A stretch of DNA of 64,000 nucleotides from PFJX01 sp040757575 (GTDB taxonomy: Bacteria; Pseudomonadota; Gammaproteobacteria; Burkholderiales; Thiobacillaceae): positions 186,001 to 250,000 of the forward strand of contig JBFLXA010000001.1 in NCBI GenBank assembly GCA_040757575.1, written 5' to 3'. Positions 1 through 7,700 of this stretch are shown piece by piece. Each line of letters begins with the position of its first letter. Within the stretch, counting starts at the first letter, position 1. A program made the position numbers and the translations under genes. The notes below the pieces were generated by a model that was not told where the DNA came from, did no database searches, and worked only from the letters and a program-made list of their open reading frames with translations.

Positions 1-5
1 GGCAG

Positions 6-1157
6 GTGGGTGAGGCGTGGAATAATACCCGTAATGCGCCCTCCCTCCATCAACCCGTGCTACACCCCGTCCACCTGCATCCATCCCTGATCGGCTCTCC
101 CCTGCCCTGGGATGTGTTCACCGAGGCAGGCGTACTGGTGGCCGGTGCAGGCCTGCCCATCCAGGACGAGGCCCATTTCCGCCGTCTCATCGCCCGCCCC
201 CTGTACCGGGACATCGCCTACTCCGAAGCCATGAACCGGGGCCCGGGCATCAACCTGCTGGAGCGGCTGGAAACCCTGGGTCGGGAAATCGACGCCCTGC
301 TCACGCCGCCCTACGGCCCCCTGTTCAGCAATCAGATGGGGGAATGGCTGCGAGCCCTGTTGAAGATCCTGCACACCGACCCGGATGCCTGTCTGGGCTA
401 CCTGCGCCGGGTGCCCCTGGCCCGGCCCAGCGTGCACCACAGCCTCCATGTCTTGATGGTGTCCGTATTGCTGGCCGAACAGAACGATCTTCCAGCCGCA
501 AGCCAGTTCAGCCTGGCGGGGGCGGCCATGACCATGAACCTAGCCGTACTGGGCATCCAGGACCGGATGGTCGGCACGGCCAGCCCCCCCGAGGCTGAAG
601 ACCGGGTCCGCATGGCCGACCACCCCATCCAGTCGGCCAATCTGCTCATCCAGGGCGGCGTCGATGACGAGGACTGGCTTCAGGCAGTACGCCAGCACCA
701 TGAAAACATCGACGGCAGCGGCTATCCTGCAGGCCTGTGCATAGAATCCCTCTCGCCCCTGGCCCGCATCCTGCGCGTAGCGGACGTTTACTGCGCCAAA
801 CTGGAGGGACGTTATTACCGTCCTCCCCAGTCACCGGGCACAGCCCTTAAAGAGCTTTTCGGCCGCACGCGGGGCTACCTGGACCCACTGATCAGCGCCC
901 AGCTGGTGCATACCCTGGGGCTGAACCCGCCAGGCACCCTGGTGCGCCTGGCCAACGGCGAACGGGCCTGCATCACCCGCCGGGGACGGGCCGGAAAACC
1001 CCCGGCGGTGGCCAGTTTTCTCGACAGCCGGGACCGCCTGCTGTTGCCCCCCCGGCCCCGGGACCAGGGTCGGCAGGCCTATGCCCTGCGCGGCTACCAG
1101 AGCGAAGAAACGGGCTGGCCGCCCATCAACTGGAAGCTCTTGTGGGGTTACCCATGA
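6..1157 (+). CDS. HD-GYP-like domain protein with degenerate metal site (may be 5'-partial)
   Basis: The C-terminal half resembles an HD-GYP cyclic-di-GMP phosphodiesterase: HHE followed by DGSGYP near residues 231-240, then a VADVY motif and a downstream R-Y-Y-R segment. The N-terminal part looks like the small sensor-like domain that often precedes HD-GYP domains. Where active members carry HDIGK the sequence reads M177-N178-L-A-V, so the metal-binding His-Asp pair is gone while the GYP part is kept. I infer a non-catalytic c-di-GMP binding or regulatory protein. The frame is open to the window edge and the start used is a GTG at base 6, so the true start may lie upstream. Confidence 0.75.
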   Translation: MGEAWNNTRNAPSLHQPVLHPVHLHPSLIGSPLPWDVFTEAGVLVAGAGLPIQDEAHFRRLIARPLYRDIAYSEAMNRGPGINLLERLETLGREIDALLTPPYGPLFSNQMGEWLRALLKILHTDPDACLGYLRRVPLARPSVHHSLHVLMVSVLLAEQNDLPAASQFSLAGAAMTMNLAVLGIQDRMVGTASPPEAEDRVRMADHPIQSANLLIQGGVDDEDWLQAVRQHHENIDGSGYPAGLCIESLSPLARILRVADVYCAKLEGRYYRPPQSPGTALKELFGRTRGYLDPLISAQLVHTLGLNPPGTLVRLANGERACITRRGRAGKPPAVASFLDSRDRLLLPPRPRDQGRQAYALRGYQSEETGWPPINWKLLWGYP

Positions 1158-1182
1158 GAAATAAACCTGTAAAAGACATTTC

Positions 1183-1315
1183 ATCCACGAAATAACACCA
1201 AAGAACACTAAAAAATCAATGCGGTCGCTTGCGCTTAAGGCTTCACCAAAATGGCAGCAAGCCAACCTCGTGCAAGTCTTTGAAATTTCGTGTTCTTTGG
1301 AGTTCTTTCGTGGAT
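1183..1315. repeat. 26-bp imperfect inverted repeat
   Basis: Bases 1183-1208 and 1290-1315 are reverse complements with 24 of 26 matches. The arms are built from CCACGAA / AAAGAACAC words and enclose about 81 bp of non-coding sequence. This fills most of the gap between the HD-GYP-like gene and the thioredoxin-like gene. Repeats of the style CCACGAA-GAACACGAA are common in environmental proteobacterial genomes as dispersed intergenic elements; membership here is my inference from word content. No U-tract follows either arm, so it is not a classic terminator. Confidence 0.8.
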
Positions 1316-1352
1316 AACTGCGGTTTTTTGGATAAACCATAAGGTTACAAGC

Positions 1353-2240
1353 ATGAGCCTGGATGCAGACTCGCCTTCCGAGGCCCCGCTCTCGCCCTTC
1401 GTCTTCGACGCCACCCCGGACAACTTCGAATCCCTGGTCCTGGGCAACTCCAGGAAGGGGCTGGTGCTGGTCCATTTCTGGAGCCCCAAGGCCGGCCCCT
1501 GCATGATCCTCATGCCCCGGCTGGTGCGGCTGGCCACGGAATACGGCGGCCGCTTCCTGATGGTGATGGCGGATACGGGCCCCCTGTCCCGGCAGGCAAG
1601 AAGCCTGGGGGTCACCAGCGTGCCGACGGTGAAGTTCTTCCTGAACGGCCAGGTGGTCCACACCATCCACGGCGCCGAGCCGGACAGCAGCTTCCACGAA
1701 GCCCTGGTCCGCTTTCTGGCGAGCGAAGCCGACGCCGAGCGCATGGCCGCTCTGGCCCTCCACCAGCGGGGAGACACGGAAGGCGCCATCGAGCAACTGG
1801 CCCGCATTGCCGTGGAACGCCCGGAGGACCTGGCCGTGGCCCTGGACCTGGCCAAGCTTCTCACCCTGGCCGGTCGTCCAGGGCAAGCCCTGGACCTGCT
1901 TTCCGCCCTGCCCCCGGCCGACCGCCAGAGCCCCGGCATCGCCCCCCTGCTGGCCCATCTGGAACTGCTGGACGCGGCCAATAACGGACCGGAAGATGCG
2001 GAAGCCCTGCTGGCCGCCGACCCGGACCACCGGGACGCCCGGCTGACCCTGGCCGCCCGGGCCCTGTTCGAAGAGGCCCCGGAAACCGCCCTGGCCCATC
2101 TGCTGGAACTGGCCCGCAACGCGCCGGACTTCCGCGAGGACCTGGGCCGTCGGGCCCTGCTGGCCCTGTTCGGCATGCTGGGGGCAGAACACCCCCTGAC
2201 GCGCCAATACCGGGCCGCCCTGGCAAGCCTGCGAGTTTGA
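1353..2240 (+). CDS. cnoX: Thioredoxin-domain/TPR protein, CnoX (YbbN)-like
   Basis: An N-terminal thioredoxin fold (about residues 15-125) is followed by alpha-helical repeats rich in Ala/Leu, the layout of CnoX/YbbN, a chaperone-like holdase that protects proteins from oxidative aggregation and works with GroEL. The active site reads SPKAGPC, so the first Cys of WCGPC is Ala and only one Cys remains; it is unlikely to be a thiol-disulfide oxidoreductase, as in other CnoX proteins. The ATG at 1353 was chosen because an upstream GTG (1290) lies inside the inverted repeat and adds a non-conserved leader. An 8-bp tandem repeat starts at the stop codon. Confidence 0.8.
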   Translation: MSLDADSPSEAPLSPFVFDATPDNFESLVLGNSRKGLVLVHFWSPKAGPCMILMPRLVRLATEYGGRFLMVMADTGPLSRQARSLGVTSVPTVKFFLNGQVVHTIHGAEPDSSFHEALVRFLASEADAERMAALALHQRGDTEGAIEQLARIAVERPEDLAVALDLAKLLTLAGRPGQALDLLSALPPADRQSPGIAPLLAHLELLDAANNGPEDAEALLAADPDHRDARLTLAARALFEEAPETALAHLLELARNAPDFREDLGRRALLALFGMLGAEHPLTRQYRAALASLRV

Positions 2241-2262
2241 GGGCTTGAGGGCTTGAGGGCTT
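2239..2262. repeat. Three tandem copies of an 8-bp unit (GAGGGCTT)
   Basis: Bases 2239-2246, 2247-2254 and 2255-2262 are identical and overlap the cnoX stop codon; a decayed fourth copy (GAAGACTC) follows. It is a short sequence repeat in the gap before the DUF3025 gene. A change of one unit would alter the C-terminal end of the upstream frame very little. Confidence 0.85.
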
Positions 2263-2306
2263 GAAGACTCACAATCACAAACCCTGGCCCAAGACGCACA
2301 CCACCC

Positions 2307-3143
2307 ATGGCAGACACCTGGCAAACGGATTTCTCCGCCCCTCCCCCCTTTGCCCATCTGCGCCCCTGGCACAGGCAACTGGGCGACGCCGGCTGGCCGT
2401 CCCTGGATGACCTGAACCGGCTGGCGGCGGACCAGGGCCTCCTCAACGCCCGGGGGCTGCCCATCCGTTTCCAGGTCCAGACCCAGCGCTGCGGCCAGCG
2501 GCAATATGAGTCCGCCATCCTGGCCAGTGGCCAGGTCCCCACCCGCGCGGACAACTGGCACGACCTGCTCAACGCCCTCACCTGGCTGGCCCTGCCCCGC
2601 ACCAAGGCGGCGCTGAATGGGGTGCAATGCCAGTCCCTGGGGCCCGACGGCACGCCCCGGGGGCCGACATCCGATGCAGCCACCCTGTTCGACGAAAGCG
2701 GCCTGGTGCTGGCCGGGCCGGATTCAGGCCTGGCGGCGGCCCTGAGAGGGCGTCAGTGGCACGAAGCCTGCGTAACGCGCCGGCAGGACTGGGCGGCGCT
2801 CACGGTTATCGCCGTGGGCCATGCGGTGCTGGAAAAACTGCTCAACCCCTGGGCCGGCATAACCGCCAAATGCACGTTCATCCCCCTGCCCGCCAATCCT
2901 GATCTGGCCAGCGTGGACCAGGCCCTGGCCCGGCTTTGGGAAGCAGGCGGCATCCAGCAGCCGGCGGATCTGTTCCCCCTGGCTGTACTGGGCGTGCCAG
3001 GCTGGTGGCCCGCCAACGAGGCGGCGGGTTTCTACGATGACGCGACGGTGTTCAGGCCCCTGTCCCGGGCCCGCCGGGATCAGGCGTGCACCGACACCGG
3101 CAGGGCGTTGCAGGCCTCCCCCGGGGCAGCGGGGACTTCGTAG
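2307..3143 (+). CDS. DUF3025 domain-containing protein
   Basis: Soluble 278-residue protein without signal peptide or membrane segment. The central segment HDLLNALTWLALPRTKAALN (about residues 92-111) is the hallmark of the DUF3025 family, which has no assigned function. It follows cnoX on the same strand with a 66-bp gap. Its 3' end overlaps the convergent phosphoesterase gene by 64 bp, so the last roughly 20 codons of each gene are antisense to the other. The start ATG has no strong ribosome binding site in front. Confidence 0.75.
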   Translation: MADTWQTDFSAPPPFAHLRPWHRQLGDAGWPSLDDLNRLAADQGLLNARGLPIRFQVQTQRCGQRQYESAILASGQVPTRADNWHDLLNALTWLALPRTKAALNGVQCQSLGPDGTPRGPTSDAATLFDESGLVLAGPDSGLAAALRGRQWHEACVTRRQDWAALTVIAVGHAVLEKLLNPWAGITAKCTFIPLPANPDLASVDQALARLWEAGGIQQPADLFPLAVLGVPGWWPANEAAGFYDDATVFRPLSRARRDQACTDTGRALQASPGAAGTS

Positions 3144-3637
3144 ACCGAAAAGCTCAGGCTGGCCAGGTCTGCCAGCACATAGCTGGGGTATTTGCCCACG
3201 CCCCCCACGGTGCCCGGGTTCACCACCCAGGTAGTGGTGCCCCGGGTGTTCTTCACTTCGGTGACGCTGACCTTGTGGTCGTGGCCGCAGCAGACCACGT
3301 CGTAATCCCCGGTCAGGGCCATGCCGGCCGCGTAGTGGGGGTAGTGCACCAGAAACAGGGTACGCCCCGCTAGGTGCACCACGGCGTCCTGGCCGTGGTA
3401 GCGCACCACGCTGTCCGGCTCGTGGGCCAGCTGGTTCATGGCGTAGAGGTCACCGGTGTTGTTGCCGTGGATGACGTGGACCGGCAGCTCGAACTTCTTC
3501 AGCACCCGCAGGGTGGTGGGCGCCACCACGTCACCGCAGTGGAGCACCGCCTGGGCCCCCCGGGCCTTGGCGTCTTCCACGGCATGTTCCAGTAGGCGCC
3601 GGTTGTCGTGGCTGTCGGACAGAATGCAGACCAGCAT
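3080..3637 (-). CDS. MJ0936/YfcE-family metallophosphoesterase
   Basis: A compact calcineurin-like phosphoesterase with the expected metal ligands in order: SDSHDN at the N-terminus, HCGDVV, HGNNTGD, and GHDHK near residue 118, then VNPGTVG. Relatives hydrolyse phosphodiesters such as bis-pNPP in vitro and their natural substrates are mostly unknown. It starts 2 bp after the pyrophosphatase gene on the same strand, so the two are probably co-transcribed. The C-terminus overlaps the convergent DUF3025 gene. Confidence 0.85.
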   Translation of the reverse strand: MLVCILSDSHDNRRLLEHAVEDAKARGAQAVLHCGDVVAPTTLRVLKKFELPVHVIHGNNTGDLYAMNQLAHEPDSVVRYHGQDAVVHLAGRTLFLVHYPHYAAGMALTGDYDVVCCGHDHKVSVTEVKNTRGTTTWVVNPGTVGGVGKYPSYVLADLASLSFSVYEVPAAPGEACNALPVSVHA

Positions 3638-3639
3638 GG

Positions 3640-4188
3640 TCAGAAGTTGGGTTTTTCAGGGGCCGCCTGGTAACGCTGCACGCCGACCAGGATCTCGGCC
3701 TTGGCTTCTTCGGCTCCCACCCAGCCCTGGACCTTCACCCACTTGCCCGCTTCCAGGTCCTTGTAATGCTGGAAGAAGTGGGAAATCTGGTTGAGGATGG
3801 ACTCCGGCAGGTCCCGGGGAGATTCAATGTCCCGGTAGAGGTTGGTGAGTTTGTCCACGGGCACAGCCAGCAATTTCGCGTCGTCGCCAGCTTCATCCTG
3901 CATCTTCAGCATGCCCACGGGCCGGCAGCGCACCACCACGCCGGTGAGCAGGGGAATGGGAGTGATGACCAGCACGTCCACCGGGTCGCCGTCGTCGGAC
4001 AGGGTGTGGGGGATGTAGCCGTAGTTGCAGGGATAGTGCATGGCGGTGGACATGAAACGGTCCACGAACATGGCACCGGTTTCCTTGTCCACCTCGTACT
4101 TGATGGGTTCCCCATGGGCAGGGATTTCGATGATGACGTTGAAATCATTGGGCACGTCACGGCCGGAGGGCACGCTGTTCAGACTCAT
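3640..4188 (-). CDS. ppa: Inorganic pyrophosphatase
   Basis: Family I soluble pyrophosphatase that hydrolyses PPi to two phosphates and pulls biosynthetic reactions forward. The signature DGDPVDVLVITP is present near residue 65, preceded by the YPCNYGYIP segment; 182 residues is typical of the bacterial hexameric enzyme. A GGAG ribosome binding site precedes the ATG, and a perfect TATAAT -10 element lies about 30 bp upstream. The phosphoesterase gene follows directly. Confidence 0.96.
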   Translation of the reverse strand: MSLNSVPSGRDVPNDFNVIIEIPAHGEPIKYEVDKETGAMFVDRFMSTAMHYPCNYGYIPHTLSDDGDPVDVLVITPIPLLTGVVVRCRPVGMLKMQDEAGDDAKLLAVPVDKLTNLYRDIESPRDLPESILNQISHFFQHYKDLEAGKWVKVQGWVGAEEAKAEILVGVQRYQAAPEKPNF

Positions 4189-4218
4189 GGAAAACTCCAG
4201 AAATTAAAAAACCTGCCG

Positions 4219-4224
4219 ATTATA
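4219..4224 (-). promoter_or_regulatory. Candidate -10 element for ppa
   Basis: On the minus strand the six bases read TATAAT, a perfect sigma70 -10 box, 30 bp before the ppa start codon. No good -35 hexamer is present at 16-18 bp, so it may be a weak or activator-dependent promoter. Confidence 0.5.
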
Positions 4225-4273
4225 GGAGCGCCGGACCCATACACCACCCAGGACCTCTACCCAGGAACGCTCC

Positions 4274-4600
4274 ATGGAAAAGCTCCACCAGACCTACAAC
4301 GCAGAATTCCCCGAACTCGTCATCCGGGGCATCACGTCCTCCGGCCAGACCTTCCGGCCCAGTGACTGGGCAGAGCGGCTGGCGGGGCTTGTATCCCGGA
4401 TGGGCAAGGACAACCGCCTGAACTACTGCCCCTGCGTCCAGCCCGTCACCCGCTCGGGGGTGCGCTGCGTGGTGATCAGCCGATCCCTGGAACAGGATTA
4501 CCGGGAGATTTTCCAGTTCCTGATGGACTTTGCCCGGGATAACGACCTGGAAGTGGCGCCGGGCCGGGAACAAGCCCGGGGCCGGCTTTCGCCCCACTGA
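4274..4600 (+). CDS. DUF3579 domain-containing protein
   Basis: 108-residue soluble protein matching the small DUF3579 family: IRGITSSGQTFRPSDWAERL near the N-terminus, then VRCVVISRSLE and FLMDFARDNDLEV. The family is found mainly in betaproteobacteria and has no known function. It stands alone, divergent from ppa and convergent with rpsT. The C-terminal tail after FARDNDLEV is basic and probably disordered. Confidence 0.8.
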   Translation: MEKLHQTYNAEFPELVIRGITSSGQTFRPSDWAERLAGLVSRMGKDNRLNYCPCVQPVTRSGVRCVVISRSLEQDYREIFQFLMDFARDNDLEVAPGREQARGRLSPH

Positions 4601-4616
4601 TCAACCACGGCAGTAC

Positions 4617-4653
4617 AAAAAACAACTGCCCGGCAGCAGGCCGGGCAGTTGTT
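4617..4653 (-). terminator. Rho-independent terminator of rpsT
   Basis: A perfect 14-bp stem (4621-4634 with 4640-4653, GC-rich core CTGCCCGGC) encloses a 5-base loop. Read on the minus strand it ends in a run of six U (4617-4622), 42 bases after the rpsT stop. On the plus strand no T-run follows, so it acts mainly on rpsT. Confidence 0.92.
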
Positions 4654-4694
4654 AAAACAGCACCCATGCGGCCCCGAAAGGCCGCACAAGCAAA

Positions 4695-4958
4695 TCAGGC
4701 CATCGCTTTGATGGCGGCGGACAGACGGCTTTTCTGGCGGGCAGCCTTGTTCTTGTGAACGATCTTCTTGTCCGCCAGGCTGTCCATGACGCACATGTTG
4801 TCATTGAGGGCCGCCTGGGCAGCCGCCTTGTCGCCGGCCTCGATGGCCTTGCGGACCTTCTTCACGGCGGTGCGATAGGCAGAGCGCTGGGCCATGTTGT
4901 GGGTGCGCTGGTGGGCGGCCTGACGGGCACGCTTCTTGGCCTGGGCACTGTTAGCCAT
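4695..4958 (-). CDS. rpsT: 30S ribosomal protein S20
   Basis: 87-residue, Lys/Arg/Ala-rich protein starting MANSAQAKKRARQ, the standard S20 N-terminus; it binds 16S rRNA in the body of the small subunit. The start at 4958 is supported by an AAGGAG site 7 bases upstream; a longer frame that begins 45 bases upstream would place the promoter inside the gene. It is flanked by its own promoter and terminator, divergent from murJ, a common betaproteobacterial arrangement. Confidence 0.97.
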   Translation of the reverse strand: MANSAQAKKRARQAAHQRTHNMAQRSAYRTAVKKVRKAIEAGDKAAAQAALNDNMCVMDSLADKKIVHKNKAARQKSRLSAAIKAMA

Positions 4959-5001
4959 AAAGTAACTCCTTGAATCTGGGCGCTTTGATCGAAAGGCGGG
5001 C

Positions 5002-5030
5002 ACTATACCGGTCCTGGACCGTCAAGGCAA
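5002..5030 (-). promoter_or_regulatory. Sigma70-type promoter of rpsT
   Basis: On the minus strand: -35 TTGCCT (5025-5030), 17-bp spacer, -10 TATAGT (5002-5007). Predicted start lies near 4995, leaving a leader of about 37 bases that contains the AAGGAG ribosome binding site. Confidence 0.75.
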
Positions 5031-5078
5031 GTCCGTGTTTTCAATTACCATCCTGCCTCCTTTCCGCCCCTGTCTCCC

Positions 5079-6617
5079 ATGAATCTGCTTCGCGCCCTGG
5101 CTTCCATCAGTTCCATGACCCTGCTGTCCCGCATCCTGGGGTTTGCGCGGGACGCCATCATCGCCCGGGTGTTCGGCGCCGGCATGGCCATGGATGCCTT
5201 CGTGGTGGCCTTCAAGCTGCCCAACCTGCTGCGCCGCCTGTTTGCCGAGGGGGCCTTTTCCCAGGCCTTCGTGCCCATCCTGGCGGAATACCGCAACCAG
5301 CGGGGCGACACGGAAACCCATCTGCTCATCAACCGGGTGGCCACCATGCTGTTCGTGGTGATCATGGGAGTGGCCGCCCTGGGGGTCCTGGGGGCCCCCC
5401 TGGTGATCCTGCTGGTGGCGCCGGGCTTCTCTGCCGAGCCGGACAAGTTCGCCCTGACGGTGGACCTGATGCGCATCGTCTTCCCCTACATCGTCTTCAT
5501 GTCCCTGGTGGCCCTGGCGGCGGGGGTGCTCAACACCTGGAGCCGGTTCATGCTGCCGGCCTTCACGCCGGTGCTGCTCAACGTGGCCATGATCCTGGCG
5601 GCCGTGGTCGCCGCCCCCTGGTTCGACCCGCCCATTCTCGCCCTGGCCTGGGGCGCATTCCTGGGGGGCGTGCTGCAACTGGGTTTGCAATGGCATGGCT
5701 TGAAACGGCTGGGCATGGTGCCCCGCTGGGACTGGGCGCCGAAGGACCCGGGTGTACGCCGCATCCTGATGCTCATGGCCCCTGCTGCCCTGGGGGTGTC
5801 CGTGGCCCAGATATCCCTCATCCTCAATACCGTGTTTGCCTCCTTCCTGGGCACGGGCAGCGTCTCCTGGCTGTATTTCGCCGACCGGCTGATGGAGTTC
5901 CCCAGCGGCATGCTGGGGGTGGCCCTGGGCACCCTGCTGCTCCCCTCCCTGGCCCGCCATTACGCCGACAACGACCCGGCCGAGTATTCCAAACTCATGG
6001 ACTGGGGCCTGCGCATGACCCTGGTGCTGGCCGCTCCCGCCGCAGTGGGCCTGGGGGTGCTGGCCACCCCCCTCATCGCCACCCTGTTCCAGTACGGTGA
6101 ATTCGGCGCCCACGACCTGGAGATGACCCGTCAGGCCCTGGTGGCCTACAGCATCGGCCTGGTGGGCATCATCCTGGTGAAAGTGCTGGCCCCCGGCTTC
6201 TACGCACGGCAGAACATCAAGACCCCGGTTAAGATTGCCATCTTCACCCTGCTGGCCACCCAGGCCCTGAACCTGGTCTTCATCTGGCACCTGAAGCATG
6301 CCGGCCTGGCCCTGGCCATCGGCCTGGGGGCCTGCATCAATGCCGGCATCCTCTATTACCAGTTGCGCAAGCAGGGCGTCTTCCAGCCCCAGCCCGGCTG
6401 GGCGGTTTTCCTGACAAAACTGGCTGTGGCCCTGGCGCTGATGGGAGCGGGTCTATGGTTTGCCGCCGGGGAAACTGATCTATGGCTCGGCTATGCCTTC
6501 CCGTGGCGGCTTGGCCATCTGGCGGCACTGGTCAGCGGGGGAATGGCCGTCTACTTTGCCGCCCTCTGGGCCATGGGTTTCCGCATCGCGGATTTCCGCC
6601 GACGGGCAGCAGCATAG
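5079..6617 (+). CDS. murJ: Lipid II flippase MurJ
   Basis: Member of the MOP exporter superfamily that moves the peptidoglycan precursor lipid II to the periplasmic face. The N-terminal signature LARVFGAG...FKLPNLLRRLFAEGAFSQAFVP-like block is present (about residues 27-70), followed by many hydrophobic segments consistent with 14 helices; 512 residues is the usual length. It heads the plus-strand murJ-ribF-ileS-lspA-fkpB-ispH series. No strong ribosome binding site precedes the ATG. Confidence 0.96.
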   Translation: MNLLRALASISSMTLLSRILGFARDAIIARVFGAGMAMDAFVVAFKLPNLLRRLFAEGAFSQAFVPILAEYRNQRGDTETHLLINRVATMLFVVIMGVAALGVLGAPLVILLVAPGFSAEPDKFALTVDLMRIVFPYIVFMSLVALAAGVLNTWSRFMLPAFTPVLLNVAMILAAVVAAPWFDPPILALAWGAFLGGVLQLGLQWHGLKRLGMVPRWDWAPKDPGVRRILMLMAPAALGVSVAQISLILNTVFASFLGTGSVSWLYFADRLMEFPSGMLGVALGTLLLPSLARHYADNDPAEYSKLMDWGLRMTLVLAAPAAVGLGVLATPLIATLFQYGEFGAHDLEMTRQALVAYSIGLVGIILVKVLAPGFYARQNIKTPVKIAIFTLLATQALNLVFIWHLKHAGLALAIGLGACINAGILYYQLRKQGVFQPQPGWAVFLTKLAVALALMGAGLWFAAGETDLWLGYAFPWRLGHLAALVSGGMAVYFAALWAMGFRIADFRRRAAA

Positions 6618-6673
6618 ACTCTGCCCCCCGCGAATCGCTAAAATCCACGTCTTTTCAACGAGATATCCCCGCC

Positions 6674-7606
6674 ATGTTGATGACCCACGGTTGGCCCGGT
6701 TTATACAAGCCGCCCAGCCGTCCCAACGCCGTCACCATCGGCAATTTCGACGGCATCCACCTGGGCCACCAGGCCATGCTGGCCCGGCTCACGGCCCGGG
6801 CCGCGTCCGTGGGCGGGGCCCCCACGGTGCTCACCTTCGAGCCCCATCCCCGGGAAATCTTTACCCCGGAGGCCGCCCCTACCCGCCTCACCACCCTGCG
6901 GGAGAAGCTGGAAATCCTGCGCAACCTGGGCGTGGCCCACGTGCACGTGTGCAAGTTCACCCGGCCCTTTGCCGCCCTGTCCGCCGAAGATTTCGTGCGC
7001 CGCATCCTGGTGGAAGGCCTGAAAGCCCGCTACGTGCTGGTAGGCGACGATTTCCGCTTCGGCGCCCGACGGGCCGGCGATTTCGCACTTTTGCAGGCGC
7101 TGGGAAAGGAATATGGCTTCGAGGCCGAAGCCCTGCATACCGTGGAGGCCGCCGGCCAGCGGGCCTCCAGCACCGCTGTCCGGGAAGCCCTGGCGGCAGG
7201 GGACATGGCCGCCGCCGCCCAGTTCCTGGGCCGGCCCTACTCCATCTCCGGCCGGGTGGTGGGCGGCGACCAGCTGGGCCGCAAGATCGGCTATCCCACC
7301 GCCAACATCCAGTTGAAACACAACAAGCCGCCGGTGAAGGGCATCTTCGCGGTACGGGTTCAGGGCCTGGAGCAACCGGACTGGCCCGGAGTGGCCAGCC
7401 TGGGCACCCGGCCCACGGTGCATGCCAACGGCAAACCGACCCTGGAAGTGCATCTGTTCAACTTCAACCGTTCCATCTACCGGGAACACCTGCGGGTGGA
7501 GTTTCTGCACAAGCTGCGGGATGAGGCGAAGTTTGCGAATCTGGAAGCGTTGATCGCGCAGATTGATCTGGATGCGAAGCAGGCGAGGGAGCTTTTGAAT
7601 GCCTGA
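6674..7606 (+). CDS. ribF: Bifunctional riboflavin kinase/FAD synthetase
   Basis: Makes FMN and FAD from riboflavin. The N-terminal adenylyltransferase domain has GNFDGIHLGH (about residues 18-27), and the C-terminal kinase domain has the G-KIGYPTANI segment and a typical RibF tail ending in LDAKQARELL. The ATG at 6674 gives the normal 310-residue length; longer frames extend into the murJ tail. Its place between murJ and ileS is conserved in proteobacteria. Confidence 0.96.
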   Translation: MLMTHGWPGLYKPPSRPNAVTIGNFDGIHLGHQAMLARLTARAASVGGAPTVLTFEPHPREIFTPEAAPTRLTTLREKLEILRNLGVAHVHVCKFTRPFAALSAEDFVRRILVEGLKARYVLVGDDFRFGARRAGDFALLQALGKEYGFEAEALHTVEAAGQRASSTAVREALAAGDMAAAAQFLGRPYSISGRVVGGDQLGRKIGYPTANIQLKHNKPPVKGIFAVRVQGLEQPDWPGVASLGTRPTVHANGKPTLEVHLFNFNRSIYREHLRVEFLHKLRDEAKFANLEALIAQIDLDAKQARELLNA

Positions 7607-7700
7607 GCTTGAAGTGGGGGAGCTATTTTGCGGTTTTGGTGTAGGCCAATCCCCCTTTCCATTCTTCTGACCACAATTCCTGGTCGAACAAAGAAACGCC

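Noticed and set aside
831..2627. 598-residue minus-strand frame across cnoX and flanks
   Set aside because: Runs through the inverted repeat and antisense to two real genes; no motif.
5022..6299. 425-residue minus-strand frame over murJ
   Set aside because: Antisense shadow of murJ, extremely His/Gln/Gly-rich, no start context.
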